Shown here: positions 8,781 through 17,242 of the stretch, in pieces
Layout of the letters: every line of letters begins with the position of its first letter
Numbering within the stretch: the stretch's first letter is position 1
The notes under the pieces: model-generated
The model's input: only the letters and a program-made list of their open reading frames with translations
What the model was told of the DNA's origin: nothing
Database searches by the model: none
Made by a program: the position numbers and the translations under genes
Source: a virus
Strand: one strand, 5' to 3'
Length of the DNA stretch: 64,000 nucleotides
Virus record (IMG/VR): IMGVR_UViG_3300027976_000007
Coordinates: 78,111 to 142,110 of that record

Positions 8781-9926
8781 TTAAAATATATATATTGGAA
8801 AGGGAACATTATTAAGTTCTTTTTGGAGAATCTCACTCTCTCTTCCTCTTCGTTCTAATAATTTATCTTTTGAAGTCTCATTTAAGAAATCTCTTAGGCT
8901 TTCTATTAAACTAGTTTTATCAGCAGTTGCAGAAGATATTAAATCACTTTGGTTAAGTTGAACATTATCTCCTGGAATTGGGATTGAACCGTATTTCCCT
9001 CTAATATAACCTAACATTTCTTTACATAGAGCTAAAGTATATTCAAATACCCAACTCCTTCCTACTGAATTCATTTGAGAGTATATAGGATTATTAAAAG
9101 GGACATTAGATACATTGGTTATTAAAGATGGAGAAGATACAACACTATTAGCAGCTCTTTCTGATTTTAATATGAAATGGAAGTATAATTTTTCTACACT
9201 ACCATTAGGAATGGGAAATATCCTAAGGTTATTGTTCTGTATTTCGAAGGAATAATTAGATTTTCTTATAGTATCATTTAATTCTATTTGTTGTAATACT
9301 TGTAAATCATAATTTAGAGGCATTAAAACGAAAGACATTGCGGGTGATGAGTTCCCAAAACCAAATTGGCTTCTTAAACCTCCACCATGTGACCCCACTA
9401 AGGGATCATAGAATTTAAGAATTGCAGGTGGGGATGAATGGAAAATCCTTTTTATTTCTAAATCTGAAGAGGTAAAACCTTCATCAACCGCCCAGGCATT
9501 TAAATCATAAGTTTGGATTGAGCTTGTTAGGTTGATGGAACCTGTCTTCCATGTAACATTTCCCCCGGTCCCCGCCTCGGATCCATATTGTTGTGCTTCC
9601 TTTATTAAATTTCCTAAATTAGGAGTAATGATAGCCGAATTTATTGAGGATCCTGTTGATGATCCCTCTAATGATAAATAATCCTGTCTTATTTTATAAG
9701 CATATAATTCATTACCATAAGTAGTGACTGCCTGTTCAAAAGCTGTGAAGAAATTTTTGTCTTGAAGTTCTATACTTACTATAGGAAATCCTAAACGTTG
9801 AGCACAAAAATTAGCCACTTTTACCGCGTCACTCTGAAACGTCACATCGTTATCGTAAAAACCAAAGGGAGTTGAAGAACCGGAAGTAAATACCGGTAAA
9901 CCGTCATATATTTGTATGTTAGCCAT
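8781..9926 (-). CDS. Neck protein (gp13-like)
   Basis: A 381-residue protein resembling T4-like gp13, the neck protein that with gp14 closes the portal after packaging. The segment FGFYDNDVTFQSDAVKVANF (about residues 22-41) followed by RLGFPIVSIELQDKNFFTAF is characteristic of the family in marine T4-like phages. T4 gp13 is 309 residues, so this version is longer. A late-type ATATTTATAA element lies 11 bases before the ATG, and the gene heads a neck-fibre operon running to the coiled-coil gene at 4177. Confidence 0.75.
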   Translation of the reverse strand: MANIQIYDGLPVFTSGSSTPFGFYDNDVTFQSDAVKVANFCAQRLGFPIVSIELQDKNFFTAFEQAVTTYGNELYAYKIRQDYLSLEGSSTGSSINSAIITPNLGNLIKEAQQYGSEAGTGGNVTWKTGSINLTSSIQTYDLNAWAVDEGFTSSDLEIKRIFHSSPPAILKFYDPLVGSHGGGLRSQFGFGNSSPAMSFVLMPLNYDLQVLQQIELNDTIRKSNYSFEIQNNNLRIFPIPNGSVEKLYFHFILKSERAANSVVSSPSLITNVSNVPFNNPIYSQMNSVGRSWVFEYTLALCKEMLGYIRGKYGSIPIPGDNVQLNQSDLISSATADKTSLIESLRDFLNETSKDKLLERRGRESEILQKELNNVPFPIYIF

Positions 9927-9937
9927 GTTGAATTTTA

Positions 9938-9947
9938 TTATAAATAT
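9938..9947 (-). promoter_or_regulatory. Late-type promoter element ATATTTATAA
   Basis: Exact element preceded by AC on the coding strand, 11 bases upstream of the gp13-like ATG, between that gene and phoH. Confidence 0.6.
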
Positions 9948-9967
9948 GTAACTTTAAAAATTTATTA

Positions 9968-10672
9968 TTATTTTGATGGAGTTTGTTTTTCTCTTTCATC
10001 CTCATAAGCTTTAATTATATCATCTACTATAGGATCCCTATGATTATGAATTAAAGTTATGCTTTCCATATTCTTTATCTTTTTGGCGGCGGAATATATG
10101 AATCTAAATCCTGAGTCTCTTCTTGATTTTAAATCAACTTGATGGTCATCTCCGCATATCATCATTTTTGATCTAATTCCTATTCTAGTAGTAATCATTT
10201 CCATCTGTTCATGAGTAACATTTTGGGCTTCATCTACTACTATACATGAATCTAGAAAAGTGCGACCACGCATGAATGATAGAGGAACTATTTCTACTAT
10301 CCCATCAGCTATTAGTTTTTCTATTTTAGTTTTATCATATAGTAAAAACATATTTTGGTATATAGGTTGGATCCAGGGATCCATCTTTTCTCTTAGATCC
10401 CCAGGCAAGAAACCTATTTCCTCCTTTGATACTGTAGGTCGGGTGATGATTATTTTACTATATTCTTTTCTAAACAACCCATCTAATGCTACTTGACATG
10501 CTAATAAGGTTTTACCTGATCCAGCTTTACCTGCTAATATAGTTAAAGTGTTGTTTAAGATTTTATCTTTAGCTTCCTTCTGTTCTTGGTTTAAGTTGAT
10601 TTTAAATTTTATAGGGTTCTTAATAATTTTTTTGCTTTTAAAAATTTCGTCATCATGATGATTAGAGGCCAT
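9968..10672 (-). CDS. phoH: PhoH-like ATPase
   Basis: A 234-residue PhoH-family P-loop ATPase. Walker A is GKAGSGKT (residues 48-55), Walker B is VVDEAQ (145-150), and SRRDSGFRFIY plus a final NHRDPIVDDI segment fit the family's C-terminal region. PhoH-like proteins are common in marine and T4-like phages; proposed roles include RNA-related ATPase or helicase work, but the phage function is not settled. It lies between the homing-endonuclease-like gene and the neck genes. A variant late element is present at 10695-10704. Start is the ATG at 10672. Confidence 0.85.
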   Translation of the reverse strand: MASNHHDDEIFKSKKIIKNPIKFKINLNQEQKEAKDKILNNTLTILAGKAGSGKTLLACQVALDGLFRKEYSKIIITRPTVSKEEIGFLPGDLREKMDPWIQPIYQNMFLLYDKTKIEKLIADGIVEIVPLSFMRGRTFLDSCIVVDEAQNVTHEQMEMITTRIGIRSKMMICGDDHQVDLKSRRDSGFRFIYSAAKKIKNMESITLIHNHRDPIVDDIIKAYEDEREKQTPSK

Positions 10673-10690
10673 ATATTTTTTTTATATTAT

Positions 10691-12040
10691 TCAATTATAC
10701 ATATTAGAATTCCATTCAAATTTTAGATTTCCCGTATTCCATACTCGGTAATATCCTCTATTTAACATAATCTCATATTCTGTAAGTTTGGGGTCTTCTC
10801 CTTGTTTTACTAATAGATCTTTTCTGAAGTTAAATCTATTATATTTTATTTTTGATTTAAACCAATGATATCCTGGAGTAGTAGGTTTTAAGGGGTTCAT
10901 ATTCAATTTATTGTATAAACCCCCATCACTCCAATCTCTGTTGGCATAAGATATTACTTTTATAGGGGAATGGAGGGTTATAAATTTCTTAAATAGTTTA
11001 GATGCTCCCCCTATAACATTATAGTATTTTTTATTACAAAATCTTAACAATTCAAAATGACCTTCGATATTATTTTGTTTTAAATTTTTTCGTAATTTAC
11101 TAAAGGTCATTACTGAAACTAATCCATCATTATAGAATAACCCTAAACTGTATTTACATATAGCATTTCCCTGTAGATGGTTTTCTTTTAAGAAAGAAGT
11201 ACTTTCTTTATTTGAAATGTTTTTTACAACACATTTTCTAGCATAAATTGAATTTGGAGTAATACTCAATTGGTTTTTGAGTATTGATTTGATAATATCG
11301 CTTTTTTGGATCCAATCACTATCCCAAATATGTATTAATTTTACCCCTAAAGAGTTACATTCTTTTGTTTTTTTTAGATGGTATGATTTGTCTTTTTTAA
11401 AGAGATCGGAATGATAATAAGTTCCATTAAATTCTATAGCTAATTTTAATTCAGGTAGATATATATCTATTTCTTTCCCATTTAATAATTCTGTATCATT
11501 ATTAATTATTTTATCTTTATATTCGTTTTTAATGAAAGAAAGTAGTTCTTTTTCTAGTTTGGATACTCCCTTAAATAATCCTTTTTCTTTTTCTATTCTC
11601 TTTATAGCACTTTTTCTCATTTGGTTTTTTGTTTCTATTGAGTGGGTGTTATATCCAGGTTTTACCCAATCCCAATGACCTTTAATATAGGAAGAAAACC
11701 AGTTCTTTTTGTCATATTTAATAAAAGTAGTTTCACCTTTACATCCACATTTACATAATGGAGGTTTATTATTAAATTTATGCTTTAGTATATAATTTTT
11801 GAAGGATATGTTATGTTCTTTAGAAATATGGAACATTAAATTCCTATAATCTTTTACATTAACACCACATTCCATACATTCCATTTTATAGGTTTTAGAG
11901 TCTTTTATTTCTTTGATTTTTTTGATTCTAAATTCCCCGTACTTCGAAAGGTATTCCTCCGTCTTTATTGAATGGTTCCATCTCAGATGCATCGCTAAGG
12001 ACCTAGCGGTTATTTCTTCATTACATATATTACATTTCAT
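10691..12040 (-). CDS. Putative homing endonuclease, zinc fingers plus Vsr/EDxHD-like nuclease
   Basis: A 449-residue protein with three visible parts. The N-terminus has two C2H2-like fingers (C3, C6, H18, H23; C55, C58, H71, H76) and a CxCxC cluster at 96-100, suited to DNA binding. Residues about 160-260 look like a Vsr-type endonuclease core: EIDIYLPELKLAIEFNGTYY with H210, then a Lys/Cys segment and KLIHIWDSDW. The C-terminal third (from about 270) is a conserved domain of unknown role often joined to such nucleases. Free-standing homing endonucleases commonly sit next to essential phage genes, as here between gp23 and phoH. The nuclease family is inferred from motif layout. Confidence 0.65.
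   Translation of the reverse strand: MKCNICNEEITARSLAMHLRWNHSIKTEEYLSKYGEFRIKKIKEIKDSKTYKMECMECGVNVKDYRNLMFHISKEHNISFKNYILKHKFNNKPPLCKCGCKGETTFIKYDKKNWFSSYIKGHWDWVKPGYNTHSIETKNQMRKSAIKRIEKEKGLFKGVSKLEKELLSFIKNEYKDKIINNDTELLNGKEIDIYLPELKLAIEFNGTYYHSDLFKKDKSYHLKKTKECNSLGVKLIHIWDSDWIQKSDIIKSILKNQLSITPNSIYARKCVVKNISNKESTSFLKENHLQGNAICKYSLGLFYNDGLVSVMTFSKLRKNLKQNNIEGHFELLRFCNKKYYNVIGGASKLFKKFITLHSPIKVISYANRDWSDGGLYNKLNMNPLKPTTPGYHWFKSKIKYNRFNFRKDLLVKQGEDPKLTEYEIMLNRGYYRVWNTGNLKFEWNSNMYN
10695..10704 (-). promoter_or_regulatory. Variant late-type element (ATATGTATAA)
   Basis: One-base variant of the repeated element, 22 bases upstream of the phoH start and overlapping the last codons of the endonuclease-like gene. 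It would let phoH be expressed independently of the inserted gene. Confidence 0.4.
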
Positions 12041-12070
12041 GCTAATTAGGCTTTAAGTCCTGAATTTTAT

Positions 12071-12080
12071 AATAAATATA
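12071..12080 (-). promoter_or_regulatory. Variant late-type element (TATATTTATT)
   Basis: Minus strand reads TATATTTATTATAAAA, 30 bases upstream of the endonuclease-like ATG and just after the capsid-gene terminator. It is a weaker match to the repeated element and the likely separate promoter for the endonuclease-like gene. Confidence 0.4.
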
Positions 12081-12114
12081 TAAAAAAAATCCTGAAGTAA
12101 AAAACTTCAGGATT
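12081..12114 (-). terminator. Rho-independent terminator after the major capsid gene
   Basis: A perfect 11-bp stem (arms 12088-12098 and 12104-12114) with a five-base loop is followed on the minus strand by a run of seven T (12082-12089). It lies 25 bases beyond the gp23 stop and ends the head operon before the endonuclease-like gene. This is the clearest terminator in the window. Confidence 0.9.
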
Positions 12115-12138
12115 CTTCTTTTAACTATTAATTAGTTA

Positions 12139-13767
12139 TTACAGTGTGTTCAATCCACTTACTAGGATCTTACCGTAAAATTCTGGTCTCACAACTTTCT
12201 TAGCGTATCTAGTCATCAAACCTTTACTTGGTACGTAAGTGTCTGGATCATATACAAGAGGTGTCATAATCAACGGAACATAAGGGGCGAAAACCGCTCC
12301 GGCTTCTAGGAATTGACCTCCTCTGAATCCCATAAGGATTACATTTTCAGTCATATAAGGGTTTTTATACACCGTATATCTTGAATTCATAGTTCCTGCT
12401 TTTTCAACTCCAAAAGCATATGTTTGTTTAGTAACATCACCGTCTGAATTAGAAGCAAATCCTGGGATAGACTCTAAAATAGTTCCTACTGCAGGAGAAC
12501 AAACTATGAAGTTAGCTCCTCCTCTTAAGGTTCTTTGGTGAATTATATTAGACAATTTTTGCATTTTAGTTCCAAGTGTTTGGAACCATTGTCCTTGGGA
12601 ATTAAAGAATCCTAAATCAGAATTTAATACACCAGCAGCACCTATTGAAAGGTTATTAACCGCTGACCAATATTCGGTACCAGCCGCTGCTGACTCAATC
12701 AACATATCAAGTATTTCTAAGTCTATATCTAAGGCGATATGTTCACTCATAATACTTGTTAATTCTGCTTCAGCATCCAAACTTTGGTAAGCATCAAGGT
12801 CTTGAGCGAACTCAGGAGTCCATTTAGCTTTAAGTTTTCTAGTTTTAGCAATTATACCTTCACTTCTCATTGAAATGTTAATTTCAGGGATAGAAATAGG
12901 ATCATTACTACCATTAAGGTTAGTATTTCCTTCTTCGTAATCTCCTCTATTAGCATCTGTAGGTTGTAGAGTATAAGTTATAGTAACGTTAGATCCTTCA
13001 ACAGGAGCTTGAGTTGAACTTACTACGAATCTCAAAGTAGAGCCTGAAGCCTTTGTAAAAGCGGACAATTGGATAGGTCCTGTTATAGATCCAGTACTCA
13101 ATTGGAAACTTCTGATTGCTTCAGCATCATAGTTAGGGATTGCAGAGGTAGGAATCATTACTACTTTCAAACCACCAGCAGAAACAGAAGCAGAATATGC
13201 TGAGTCAGCATTTATGTCTGTAAACCAGTTAGTAGATGAAGCCGTAGTAGCTGAAGAGATAGAAGCTGTGTTGTTAATTGAATAACCATATCTTCCAGCA
13301 CCATAAGATCCACCTGTTGTAGAGTTCCCGAAAGGACCAGTACCGTCAGCAGCTAAAGTCCCATATAAAGACTCACCAGCAGTGAAAGGGGTTTTTGAAG
13401 TTCCATATTGGAAATCAAGGAAGAATACTAAACCTGCAGGCAGGTTCATAGGTTGTACAGAGACAAACTCCTTAGTGGAGATTTGACCCATGATTTTTCT
13501 AACCATAGGAAGAGCTATTCCAGCCCATTGTGCTCCTGTACCAGTTGAGAAACTACCAGCACCAGCACCTCCACCAGTTGTAGAGTTTTCTACTACTAAT
13601 TGTTTTGACTGGTTCTCAAGGATCATAGACATATTGTTTCTTTCTGTTTCAGAATCAATACCTTCTAATAGTCCTGTAGTCTTCCATTTTTTGGCTAGTC
13701 TTGAAGCATCACTTTGTAGTGATTTATAAGGACTAGCACTTTCTAAAAGTGATTGTAATTTTGACAT
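12139..13767 (-). CDS. Major capsid protein (gp23-like)
   Basis: A 542-residue major capsid protein of T4 type (T4 gp23 is 521). Family segments include NTASISSATTASSTNWFTDI, GIIAKTRKLKAKWTPEFAQD (about 305-324), DAEAELTSIMSEHIALDIDL, and the C-terminal PYVPLIMTPLVYDPDTYVPS followed by GLMTRYAKKVVRPEFYGKI. The N-terminus holds several [LI]-x-E sites of gp21 type (LLE-S near residue 9, LLE-G near 35, ILE-N near 51), one of which should be the maturation cut. It is followed by a strong terminator and preceded by the scaffold gene with no promoter between, so gp22 and gp23 form one transcript. Confidence 0.9.
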   Translation of the reverse strand: MSKLQSLLESASPYKSLQSDASRLAKKWKTTGLLEGIDSETERNNMSMILENQSKQLVVENSTTGGGAGAGSFSTGTGAQWAGIALPMVRKIMGQISTKEFVSVQPMNLPAGLVFFLDFQYGTSKTPFTAGESLYGTLAADGTGPFGNSTTGGSYGAGRYGYSINNTASISSATTASSTNWFTDINADSAYSASVSAGGLKVVMIPTSAIPNYDAEAIRSFQLSTGSITGPIQLSAFTKASGSTLRFVVSSTQAPVEGSNVTITYTLQPTDANRGDYEEGNTNLNGSNDPISIPEINISMRSEGIIAKTRKLKAKWTPEFAQDLDAYQSLDAEAELTSIMSEHIALDIDLEILDMLIESAAAGTEYWSAVNNLSIGAAGVLNSDLGFFNSQGQWFQTLGTKMQKLSNIIHQRTLRGGANFIVCSPAVGTILESIPGFASNSDGDVTKQTYAFGVEKAGTMNSRYTVYKNPYMTENVILMGFRGGQFLEAGAVFAPYVPLIMTPLVYDPDTYVPSKGLMTRYAKKVVRPEFYGKILVSGLNTL

Positions 13768-13799
13768 ATTATTTTATGTTAATTTGTTGTTTTTATTAA

Positions 13800-14732
13800 T
13801 TAAATTTTAATACCAGCTAGTTTTTGGAATCTTGCAACCATAGGGTCAACCTCTATAATAGAAGTTTTAGATTCATTTAAATTGGCTAATGATTTTGAAG
13901 CAGAACCCATTTTGTTTTCTCTGATTGGAGCTTTTCCTCTAGGAGTTATGCTTTTTATCAAAGTCTCATATATGACTTTTGCTTCTGATGTTGTGGATGC
14001 CTTATCGAAAGATTCTAGAACTTGGATTTTTTGAGATTCTCTTAAATTGTTAACTTTAAAAATCTTATTTGTGTAAATAAGTTTAGCATTTAATAAATTA
14101 ATTTCATTAAGTTCATTTCTAAGAATTTTTACTGTTTTATAAGCTTCAAAAAGTTCTTTGTGATAATCAACTTCATCTTCTACTTCAGCTTCACCTTCAA
14201 CAGGGAAATCTGATTCGGATTCTAATTCACCATCTTGGTTCATTTCGTCTATAACGGAAGCTACAAAAGCTTTAAATTCTTCTTCAGTCATATCCCCTAC
14301 ATCGAAATCTTCTTCGTCTTCAGTTTCATCCTCCGTTTCTTTTTCTTCTTCTTCAGTTTCTTTTTCTTCTTCTTCAGTTTCTTCTTCTTCAGTTTCTTCT
14401 TCTTCAGTTTCTTCTTCAGTTATAGCTTCAGTTTCATCATCCATTTCTCTTTCGATTTCTGCTAGGATTTCGTCTAAGTTGAATTCCTCTTCTTCTTCTT
14501 CTGTAAAAGAGCTCTCTAAATCTTCTTCTTCTTCTTTCATTGTATCGTATTCTTCTTCTACATTTTCCTCCTCTTCTTCTTCTCCTAATTCGATTTCTTC
14601 TAACTTTGCAGCTAACATTGATTTCAAATGAGGGGTGAAGGCTTCTTCCAATGCTAGTTTAGCATTTTCAATAGCGGATTCTTTTATAGTCTTAGCATCA
14701 GCGATAGCATCTTCTAATATATTTCGTTTCAT
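13800..14732 (-). CDS. Prohead scaffold protein (gp22-like)
   Basis: A 310-residue, very acidic protein. Residues about 50-170 are dominated by Glu/Asp with short repeats of EETEEEE type, and the C-terminal third is helical (EAYKTVKILRNELNEINLLN). This fits the T4 gp22 assembly core, which fills the prohead and is digested by gp21. The N-terminus MKRNILEDAIADAK contains an ILE-D site of protease type. The gene lies between protease and capsid genes, as in T4. Its leader has an inverted repeat, and no standard promoter motif is recognisable between it and the terminator upstream. The acidic run makes the DNA low-complexity. Confidence 0.8.
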   Translation of the reverse strand: MKRNILEDAIADAKTIKESAIENAKLALEEAFTPHLKSMLAAKLEEIELGEEEEEENVEEEYDTMKEEEEDLESSFTEEEEEEFNLDEILAEIEREMDDETEAITEEETEEEETEEEETEEEEKETEEEEKETEDETEDEEDFDVGDMTEEEFKAFVASVIDEMNQDGELESESDFPVEGEAEVEDEVDYHKELFEAYKTVKILRNELNEINLLNAKLIYTNKIFKVNNLRESQKIQVLESFDKASTTSEAKVIYETLIKSITPRGKAPIRENKMGSASKSLANLNESKTSIIEVDPMVARFQKLAGIKI

Positions 14733-14756
14733 GTTCCTAAATTTGTTTTGGAAAAT

Positions 14757-14773
14757 ACGTTTATTGTAAACGT
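14757..14773 (-). promoter_or_regulatory. Inverted repeat in the gp22 leader
   Basis: Arms ACGTTTA and TAAACGT around a three-base loop, 24 bases before the gp22 start. It lies in the only long untranslated leader of the head module (14733-14856). It may be an RNA hairpin or a protein-binding operator controlling the gp22-gp23 transcript. Confidence 0.45.
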
Positions 14774-14856
14774 AATAGTTTTTTTGATATATAATCTTAC
14801 CATCATATAGAAAATGATGTATTGTTGATGATACATATGTGAAGGAAATTCAAAGT

Positions 14857-14899
14857 AAAAAAAGACCCTAATGCTGATCTTACGGTAAACAGTTAGGGT
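14857..14899 (-). terminator. Terminator after the prohead protease gene
   Basis: Arms ACCCTAA (14893-14899 on the minus strand) and TTAGGGT (14865-14871) enclose a 21-base loop that may add a CTG/CAG pair, followed by a T7 run (14857-14863). It lies 30 bases past the gp21 stop and separates the protease operon from gp22-gp23. Confidence 0.8.
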
Positions 14900-14929
14900 A
14901 CATTTAGTTTAGTAGGGGTAATAGTACTT

Positions 14930-15541
14930 TTAGTTTAAAGGACAAGATCCATTACCGCATAAAATATCTATGATTATAGAATTTATTACCCCATACTGGT
15001 TATAGTATTTAGATTCAGTAATGTTTTCTCTAAGAGGTTTCATAAAGGAGTTTGGATTGGATGGGGTGCTTACAAAATCCCAACATAACAATTCAAAATC
15101 ATCTTGAACCTCCATTATTCCACCTTCTTCTTTAAGAGATCCCATACCTCTAGAAGACACACCAACACGAATATTGTTTTCTATTAAAGCTTTTAAAATA
15201 TTACCTGATGGGGTAGGAAGGATTTCTATTTTCCCTATAATTTCATCCCCATCCCATCTATATTCTATAATATTATGTGATACGTTTTTTAAATTTACAG
15301 TTTGGGATTCTGGATGGTCTAGTTCTCCAGTTGCTCCATTACTTTTAATTAGTTCATCATACTTCTTCATTTCCCTAACCCAAAGCTCCCTGGAATAATA
15401 TCTACCGTTACCGTTTTTGATTTCCGCTGTGGCTAGTATCCCTTCAACTACAAGATTTCCCCTAGCTGATAGTTTACCCTCTGTAATGACAGGAGAGATT
15501 GTAGGTTTAAAGGTGGAAGTCTCTATTAATAGTTGTTTCAT
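14930..15541 (-). CDS. Prohead core protease (gp21-like)
   Basis: A 203-residue serine protease of the T4 gp21 family (212 in T4), which digests the scaffold and trims head proteins after [LI]-x-E. Likely catalytic residues are His76 in TGELDHPES and Ser129 or Ser130 in RVGVSSRGMG, with the following WDFVSTPSNP segment typical of the family. Its own N-terminus carries LIE-T and ITE-G sites that could be self-cleaved. The start overlaps closely with the end of the gene at 15545, and a terminator follows. It acts inside the prohead. Confidence 0.88.
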   Translation of the reverse strand: MKQLLIETSTFKPTISPVITEGKLSARGNLVVEGILATAEIKNGNGRYYSRELWVREMKKYDELIKSNGATGELDHPESQTVNLKNVSHNIIEYRWDGDEIIGKIEILPTPSGNILKALIENNIRVGVSSRGMGSLKEEGGIMEVQDDFELLCWDFVSTPSNPNSFMKPLRENITESKYYNQYGVINSIIIDILCGNGSCPLN

Positions 15542-15544
15542 AAT

Positions 15545-17242
15545 TTATAGGGAATTTTTTCTTTTTAGAGGTCTTTTTCTTTCTTCAATATTATTATCTT
15601 CAATAGTATCACCACTAACTATTTCAGTTGGAGGAGAATAAGAACATCCTGCGGTTTTTTCGTACACTTTAACCATGGTGGCTTTTTTCTTTTCTAAAAG
15701 CTTTATTTCCTTCTCCATCTCCTTGATCTTTTTCTTGTCAACAAGTTCAGATAAACTTTCATCTTCAGAAACCATAGATAATCTTTTACTTTTTGAATCA
15801 ATAGCGTGTGATATAGCTTCTATTTGAAATTCTATAGTCGCAATCTTCCCTTGGTTTTCTATCTCCGATAATTTACTATCAAGGGTAGGTTTTTTCTCTT
15901 TTTTAGGTTTAGGGGATGGTTTTTCTCCTAAGGGGAGTTGTTCTTTTATAAGGTTTATCAGTTTTATGTGTTTCATATTTTTTTTACTTTCTGAGAATTG
16001 TCTTCCATCTTCAAATGATGCTACTGTGGATTCAGAATCATACCAATCCTCTACTCTATAATCAATATTACCTTTCCCGTCATCTATTCTATTTACATGC
16101 TGGGTAACTCTTTCTGATTTTGATATATCTCTTGCTTTGTTAATAGCTCTAGTTTTAAGGTCTTCACCCTCACCAGCATCGAACCCAAACCAAACATCAT
16201 CAGGGAATTCATTAAAATCATCTTGAGTATATTCTCTGCTATCAGCTTCAGGTGGGTTGAAATTATCATTATCATAAGGGGCTTTTAAAGGTTGTTTATT
16301 TGATACCCCTTCCTTCAATTTAACTTTAACCATTTGGTCTGTTTTTGAAGCTTTTAATCCAGGTAAGTCGTCTCTATATCCTAATCCTTTTACCCCAAAT
16401 TGACCATCCTTAACATAATGAAGTCTATCTTTAGTTAAGTTTTTAGCTACTATGTCTTTTATTTGTTCAACAGTTTTTTCGGAGTTCTTAGGATCTTTCA
16501 TTTCACAATAATAACCTGACAAGAATTCTTGTCCAAAGATATTATCAATGTTTTTTATATCTTTATAATCATATCCTTTAACCTCCATATCAATTACTTC
16601 TTTGGGGGTTTTCTTCTCTTCAGCTTTAGCTCCTTTTGCTTCTTTTGCTTCTTTTACAAAAGTTCTTCCACATTCTCTTAATCTTTTCAATTTATCGTCT
16701 ATTGAATTTAAAGCATCACCAAATCTGCCAGCGACTTCTCCTCCTTGAGGTTCAGCTTCTTGTTCCATATCTCTAGTAATTTGGGCTCTTTCATCCTCAA
16801 GTTCATATCTTTCTAAACCTTGTTGGGTTTTATCAACATGAAATCCTTTAGAATATTTAGGTTCACCATCTACTTGGTTTTTAAATCTGTCCCTTGATGT
16901 TCTAGCTCTCATTAAAGGGGAATCATTTACATCTTCTATTTCTTTTATTGAACTTTTAGATGTTGCGGCCGATATTTTACGATCCTCAAAATCTGAATAT
17001 TTCTTTTCCTTTTCATTTAATTTAGATTTAAATATAGAAAAGAAATCTGAATCTTCAGATTTAGTATTTTCATGGGAGTGAATTATATTATTTCTTTTTA
17101 AACTATTTATTGTTTCTTTTATATCCGCCGCATTACGGATAATAGAAGGGAATAGTTTCTTAGCAGTTTTTTTGAAAATTTCAACATTACCTTTTCCTTT
17201 AAGGATCAAATTATATTGTTCTTGTAAAGTTTTTTGTTTCAT
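15545..17242 (-). CDS. Head-module protein of unknown function
   Basis: A 565-residue charged protein (Lys/Glu/Asp-rich, few hydrophobic stretches) between the portal and protease genes. No enzyme motif is recognised. The N-terminus MKQKTLQEQYNLILKGKGN resembles the short basic leaders seen on other proteins of this region. An internal segment MKHIKLINLIKEQLPLGEKP (about residue 432) resembles the N-termini of several neighbours and contains an IKE site of gp21 type. The last third is Lys/Pro-rich and then helical. The position suggests a packaged core protein processed by gp21. Start ATG overlaps the upstream TGA by four bases. Confidence 0.55.
   Translation of the reverse strand: MKQKTLQEQYNLILKGKGNVEIFKKTAKKLFPSIIRNAADIKETINSLKRNNIIHSHENTKSEDSDFFSIFKSKLNEKEKKYSDFEDRKISAATSKSSIKEIEDVNDSPLMRARTSRDRFKNQVDGEPKYSKGFHVDKTQQGLERYELEDERAQITRDMEQEAEPQGGEVAGRFGDALNSIDDKLKRLRECGRTFVKEAKEAKGAKAEEKKTPKEVIDMEVKGYDYKDIKNIDNIFGQEFLSGYYCEMKDPKNSEKTVEQIKDIVAKNLTKDRLHYVKDGQFGVKGLGYRDDLPGLKASKTDQMVKVKLKEGVSNKQPLKAPYDNDNFNPPEADSREYTQDDFNEFPDDVWFGFDAGEGEDLKTRAINKARDISKSERVTQHVNRIDDGKGNIDYRVEDWYDSESTVASFEDGRQFSESKKNMKHIKLINLIKEQLPLGEKPSPKPKKEKKPTLDSKLSEIENQGKIATIEFQIEAISHAIDSKSKRLSMVSEDESLSELVDKKKIKEMEKEIKLLEKKKATMVKVYEKTAGCSYSPPTEIVSGDTIEDNNIEERKRPLKRKNSL

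Noticed and set aside
14235-14465. Phe/Ser-rich plus-strand frame opposite gp22
   Set aside because: Antisense of the Glu-rich run; codon-composition artefact.
16093-16275. 60-codon minus-strand frame rich in Met and Ile
   Set aside because: Fully inside the 565-residue head protein gene in another phase.
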